The notes beneath the pieces were generated by a model. The model saw only the letters and a list, made by a program, of their open reading frames with translations. It was not told the DNA's origin and made no database searches. A DNA stretch of 64,000 nt. Source: Choristoneura fumiferana. Its lineage: Eukaryota; Arthropoda; Insecta; Lepidoptera; Tortricidae. Below are positions 49,801-56,059 of the stretch, in pieces. The translations under genes and the position numbers were made by a program. How positions within the stretch are numbered: the stretch's first letter is position 1; every line of letters begins with the position of its first letter. The stretch covers positions 5,721,601-5,785,600 of the forward strand of contig NC_133497.1 of the NCBI RefSeq assembly GCF_025370935.1, written 5' to 3'.

Positions 49801-52800
49801 CTATGTTATTTAATCCTGGAATGCATCCTAATGTATATATTTTAATTTTTAATGAGCCACGGGGCTCAATATGTAGGTATCCAAAAATTAATACAAATGT
49901 AAATATTAGGATGTTGCATAAAAAATCATGCATAATTAATTATGTACAGTTTTCTGTATAACAAAAAAATAACCGACTACAAAAAAACCATGTAAATAAT
50001 TTTCTACCAGTCTGAAGTCGGTCGGTGCCTCAGCACGAGCCAGCAGGAGTGGACCTATAGCATCTACCTCACCTACGCACTTCATATTGGGCTTCAATGG
50101 CTCCTGCTGGGTCGTGATGAGGCATCGACCGACTTCAGACTGGTAGAAAATTATTTTCATGGTTTTTTGTAGTCAGTTCAATTTTTTGTGAAAAAAAATT
50201 TAACGCTTTTTAGTGTTAATAATCTAAGATAAAATAGTTTTATATCAACTGCTCGTCACCTTTTACGAAAGACTGCTTTTTCCGATGCAGCGACGTTCAT
50301 TATTGAGGAGTCCTGGTGCTTCACCACCCGTTTGACCATATGCATTACGAGGAGCATAAATTGCTTAGCAACGGTGGTGTCAAAGTAATTAAAATTCAAC
50401 CCGTATAATACTTGCTATTGAGTAGTAACTCCGATGGTCAATTGTGGACTTCATCATCAGTTCCACTTCACCAAATGATGATTTTCAAAAGCAAATGCAA
50501 GAGTTACTATTAAATATATCTAATTTACTATAGGTGTCCCTACAACATTTGAAGATTTCCCTCGATTTCCTTAAGATCCAATCATCAGATCCTGATTTGG
50601 TGCTTATGGGACCTAACTAAAGACATTCCTAGACAACCGCAAAAAAATCAAATCGGTTCATAAATAAATAAATAAATAAATAAATAAATGACGGAGTTCT
50701 GAGGTAACAAACATAAAACATACAACCGAATTGATGACCTCCCCCTCCTCCTTTTTTTTGAAGTCGGTTAAAAATGAAATTTGATGGTGGGGGTTATTTT
50801 ATCTTCTCAATATGAGATAATTGAATGAAGTGCTTTTAAAAAACACGTACCGTATATTCCGGCAGAGGGCGTGGGTCTCATCGCTACCGTCCGGGCAGTC
50901 GACGAGGCCGTCGCATTTCTTATCGAAAGTCACGCACGTCCCGTCGCGACAGTGGAAATCCCCCTTGCTGGAATTTATAAAAGGTTATCTAAAAGGTGTT
51001 TCAGAAATGTATAATTAACAAACCTGATAAACAGAAAAGACTTGTAACTACTTGTAAGTATATTTATTTCAAGCTTTTATTTAGTTTCACCTGTCCCGTT
51101 GTCTATCTGTCTGTCTGTCTGTAAATCAAATCTTGCAAGTTAAATTCGACGAACTTCCACTAGTTGGACTGACTTGAAATTTAGTATACTTATGTAAATT
51201 GTGTGACTACTTATACAATAATCTGGTAGTGACATCCTGGTGGTCCGGCCAGGATCATCTCCGCAGGACGGAACTCTTCAACGGTTAATGGCATCGACTA
51301 GAAATTTGGTATGCAAATGTAGTTTGGGTGACAATACAAGTACAGTCCAAATAAGTACAGTCAGAAAAAAAGCTTGCATTTTTTTACCAAAACTTATTTC
51401 CGCTTTTATTATTTTCTTACAACTTACCTACATGCCGTCTGCCGTTTGTAACGATGCAGTATTATTTCACGTAAGTCTAATTTACTTCTGAAACAACACA
51501 GAAATAACATTAGCACACTTATTGGCGTCGTGTGTTATCCCTCGTTCCCCGTATACCATGTTCCACAACCAGCACTGGTTAGGGCCAAATTATTTCCTAA
51601 CTCAATCAGAGGGTCTATTGCGTAACGTTTTTGACACTCGCAATCACAATCAAATGACAGTTTTCGCATACTAAAACTGTCATTTGATTGTGATCGCGAG
51701 CATTAGAAACGTTAGGCAAAACGGCCTCTGGTCTTGGCGCTTCGCTGGCCACCACGGCGCTCTCGCTTCGCTCGTTTGGCTCGCACGTTGGGGTTCACAA
51801 TAACTGTACATACGTAAAAATGAACTAAAATAATTTCCTTGCTCACCCGCGACCTTAAAAAAAGAAGAAGGTCGCGGGTGAGCAAGGAAACTATTTTAGT
51901 TCATTGATATGGACCTCCGCAAAGTAACGCCTGATTCAATAAATTATGTACATACGTAAATCCTGCTCGTTTCGCTCGTCATCGTAGGTACAAACCAACG
52001 CACGTAAAAAGAGCTCCTGGCGATATACCTGCGCAGTGAGCGAAATACGGACCAAATTGGCGGCAGAGCAGTGGGGGACGCGGGAGGGGGCGAAGGAGCG
52101 CGCGCGCGGCCGTTACGCCATTGGCTTGTTAGTTGACAGATGCGCAAACGTATCCCCTCCACTAGCCACCCAGAGCTCTTTTTACGTGCGTTGACTTGTA
52201 CTTACTTAATTTTTCGCAATCTAAATTGACAGTAAATTGACAATTACCTATATCATTGAAATTTCTTTGAAGTAGTATATCTGGCTCCTTCCAGTGTTGG
52301 TTATGTAGATAAGGTGGTATGTACAGTCGAACAAATTGAATCATGACCCGGGGTGGAACCTTTATGCTACTAGTGTCATGTCGACATCTCATACTTTTGT
52401 CTAAGAAATAATAGTAAAATGGATTATTGAAAGGTTGCACCCTGGGTCTTGAATATTTCAATTTGTTCGACTGTACAGAGAACAAAGTTATATGAAATTC
52501 AGTATTCAGTAGTTGTATTGTTTGCTAAATTTCATCATCATCACCATCAGCCGGAACTGAACAAAAGCCTTCCCCTTAGAACGCCTTTAATCCACGAAAA
52601 TTCGCCACATGCAGGCCTCCCACCAGGTGGACTGACGACATCGTGAGACTTGCGGGAAACCAGTGGTTGCTAAATTTAAAATTTGGAAGTTTCGCAATTT
52701 CAGAAACTTATCGGTACAATGCTCAGGACTCAGGAATGTTTGGTTTCATGTCAACTTGTCTTCTTAGACATTCTGGTGTCAGTTTAGTCCACCATAATCA

Positions 52801-55800
52801 TTCTGGTTCTCGATCATTTACATGGGATTGACGAATATTATTAAAACGTTTAAGAGAAGTCTCTTTGTCCCATTCTCTATACAAACGTAGTCCCGGTCTC
52901 GTTTGAAAACTAGACAACAGAAATAGATGAAATTTTGTAAGTATGGACTAGACGTAATTATCTATGCCTGTGTTTTTTCAGATTTTCATATACATAAATG
53001 TGTAATATCAGAATTACAGGAGCTTAAAAGTCTACAAAAAAAAGATGTCAACTTTGCACGAGAATTACAGACTAATAAAGCATTTTTACAAAAATCGAAA
53101 GAATCACAGGCATAGAAAATAAAATGAATATCTTAATTGTAAAATATCATTGATTTCTGTGCTATACTTTTCGTATAATATGAGGACAACGGAACCCAAA
53201 ATTCAACCGCCCAAATCTTGAAAAGCCTACAGCTATCTCGATATAAACTACGTACGTTGTTGCGGAAGGTATGGGGGGGGGGACGGCTGCGAGCTCTTAT
53301 GTCACGAGCGATAAAGACAGCAATATCTCAAACGAATATCTAACGCGGCCGCGCGGCCGGCAGGGAAAGTTCTCTTAATTTTCATCAGTCTGGACTGTTA
53401 GCCCGTCAGTCTGAGAGGGTTGCACGGTAATTCAGTCGTCATTCTGACCAGAATGATGGACTCAGGGCCGGATTTAGAGGTCCGGAAGGAGCGGAAAAGA
53501 AATATCACAGCAAAAGTTGTTTACTCGTCGGAATTTGAAAATAAAATCCGTAGTCTCTATTGTGGGGGCCCCTCTTTTGTGGACCCGGGGCTGTAGGGCC
53601 GGACGCCCTCCCCTAAATTTGGCCCTGGATGGACTGAATGGATGAGGATGGACTGACGCCAAAATGAGTTTGCAACCACAGAATAAGTAATACTACAAGT
53701 ACAGAAGCCTCACTGCCGTACAAAATAAAAAAAAAAAAGAATCGTGCCTGCTGTATGCTTCTCTGTCCATCGCATAACTCGTATTCGCTCGCACACGGCA
53801 CGTGTAGTGGAATAGCACACTCTAGGGGGCCCCAGACATACTTTTAGCGGAAAATAAAATCATGGAGTGAGCCGCGCCTGGTGTAATTGAAGTCTTACGA
53901 GTCGTTCCAGCAGTCCTGTTCGTCGCTGTTGTCTGCGCAGTGCTGGATGCCATCGCAGCGGCTCTCCCGCGTGACGCAGGCGCCGTCTCCGCACGTGAAC
54001 TCGTTGACGCTGCAGACTGACGGAGTGTTGGTGTACACCGCGCTGTGGACGGAAGCGGCTGGAATACAGAAGGCAATCTTCTTAAGGTTCTAACCATTTT
54101 TGGCGTTTTTGGCATAATCTCAGATGGCATAGTTTTGTTTGGCATAATTATCATATCGTTCAAACTCATAGGTAATTAACGTATAATCTTGGTTAGCCTA
54201 ACACCTTGAAATGTGAGTTGGGGTCGCAGTTCTAACGTAACTTAATTTGCTAGTACCAGCTCGTTTTTTGTGAGGTCACAGAGTTATAACCTTGCGTCTT
54301 GGTGGGGGCACGCCTAAACTAACCTACACATCTGCTAGCAATTCGTTTCTGTGTGGATTTTTTCTTGGAAAAATATTGCGATGTTCTTTATGCGATATAA
54401 GTTTTATGCGAAATAATCTCTTATGCCAAGTATGAACTTTATGCAAAGTATTTCTGCTAAAAAAGTTTACCCGATAAATGCTATGCTCAGTAAGTGAATT
54501 TCGGGAAAACAACTTCTTAATAATATTATTTTGAGGTATACATACATTTAGAATATTATGTAATTCAAAAGACTTATTTTCATAATGCCTATGAGTGGAA
54601 GGCAATATAAAAACGTTGAATGTTTATTTTATTACACTAAAAGACCAAAAAACCCGAACACTAAAGGCAATATAACAAAGATTAATAATAAAGTTCTTGT
54701 GTGACCGAGCTTCGCTCGGGCTAATATTCGAAAACACGCGTTTTCCCAGAAATTTAGACTAAGTAGATCGAATGTTCACAGCTGAAAAAAAATCACAAAA
54801 ATCTTTAGTGCCGTTTCCGACATTCCCGAAATATAAAAACAAAAAAATAGTAGGTAAACTTGTGTAAAAATACCTATACTCGTAGTACACTAAACTTGTT
54901 TTGTTAGACAAATATTTTGTATGGAATCAAAATGATAATTTGTAAAAAACACAATTGTATAGGTACTTTTCTGCGGCTAGGAGTCATTGGCAGTAGTTGT
55001 TGCTAACCTTAAGCGACTGGTTACTAAACAAAAAAGTTGTTAAATGTACTCATAAAGTTAAGAAGATAACCTGCTTAGAAAGACAGCTTGTCGTGTCATC
55101 TGGCCTAGGTTTATTTATTAGGATACAATTACATTAATCACTCTTAGTAACCTTGTACTAAGACCTTACTGATAATTCCTCGTCTATTGTTTTCCGAAGA
55201 AAGTCTGCCCTTTACCTTAACGCGATTGAGGCTCAAGGTAAGGTTCTAAGAAATGATTGACACTGACTCCGTGTCATCTTCAGCCAACATGTTTGAATGT
55301 CTGTCCGGATGTCCAACTGATTTCCGACAGGGCATATTAATTAACGAATTCTCATGAAATGTTGTAAGTAAATAATTAAGGTCCATATTAATGGGTATGA
55401 AAATGTCACTCATTTTATACAATACTAGCGCCCCGCCCCGGCTCCGCACGGGTACAATTTTTGGATAGGCGGGTAAAAAGGTCTCAAAGGCATTTCACAC
55501 ACATTTTTCCGCTCCTTTTCCCAAAAACTATACCCGCGAGATAGGGTGAGATAATTAACAAAATCATGGGAAAAAATACATGTAGTTTTGAAAATTGGTA
55601 CAGTTATACCTTGCGGTATCCAGATGAACCTCAAGAAGTCCTCAAAGGGTGGGGGCTGTGCTGAGGGTTTAGGGGGGGGGGGACAACTAGCAAAAACCTA
55701 AAAAAAAGGTACCATCAACCCCCACACCGTCAGCACACCCCCACCCTTATGGACTTTTAGTATGTTCATCTAGATACTGCAAGGTTATAACTGTACCAAT

Positions 55801-56022
55801 TTTCAAAACAACACGAGTTTTATCCCCTGATTGCCCATATTCGGCTTTATTTGACCCTATTACGAAGCCGAGGCGTTGTCTCATGCATTTTTTGATTAGC
55901 TTGATATATTTTAATTCGTAATTATATCTCTTGAATGGACTGTCCGATTTGAATAATTCAAAAAGTAATCTTCAGGTATTAAATAATTTCGTGTCAGCCC
56001 CTAACCTCACTAACCGCACACA

Positions 56023-56059
<37 letters not shown>

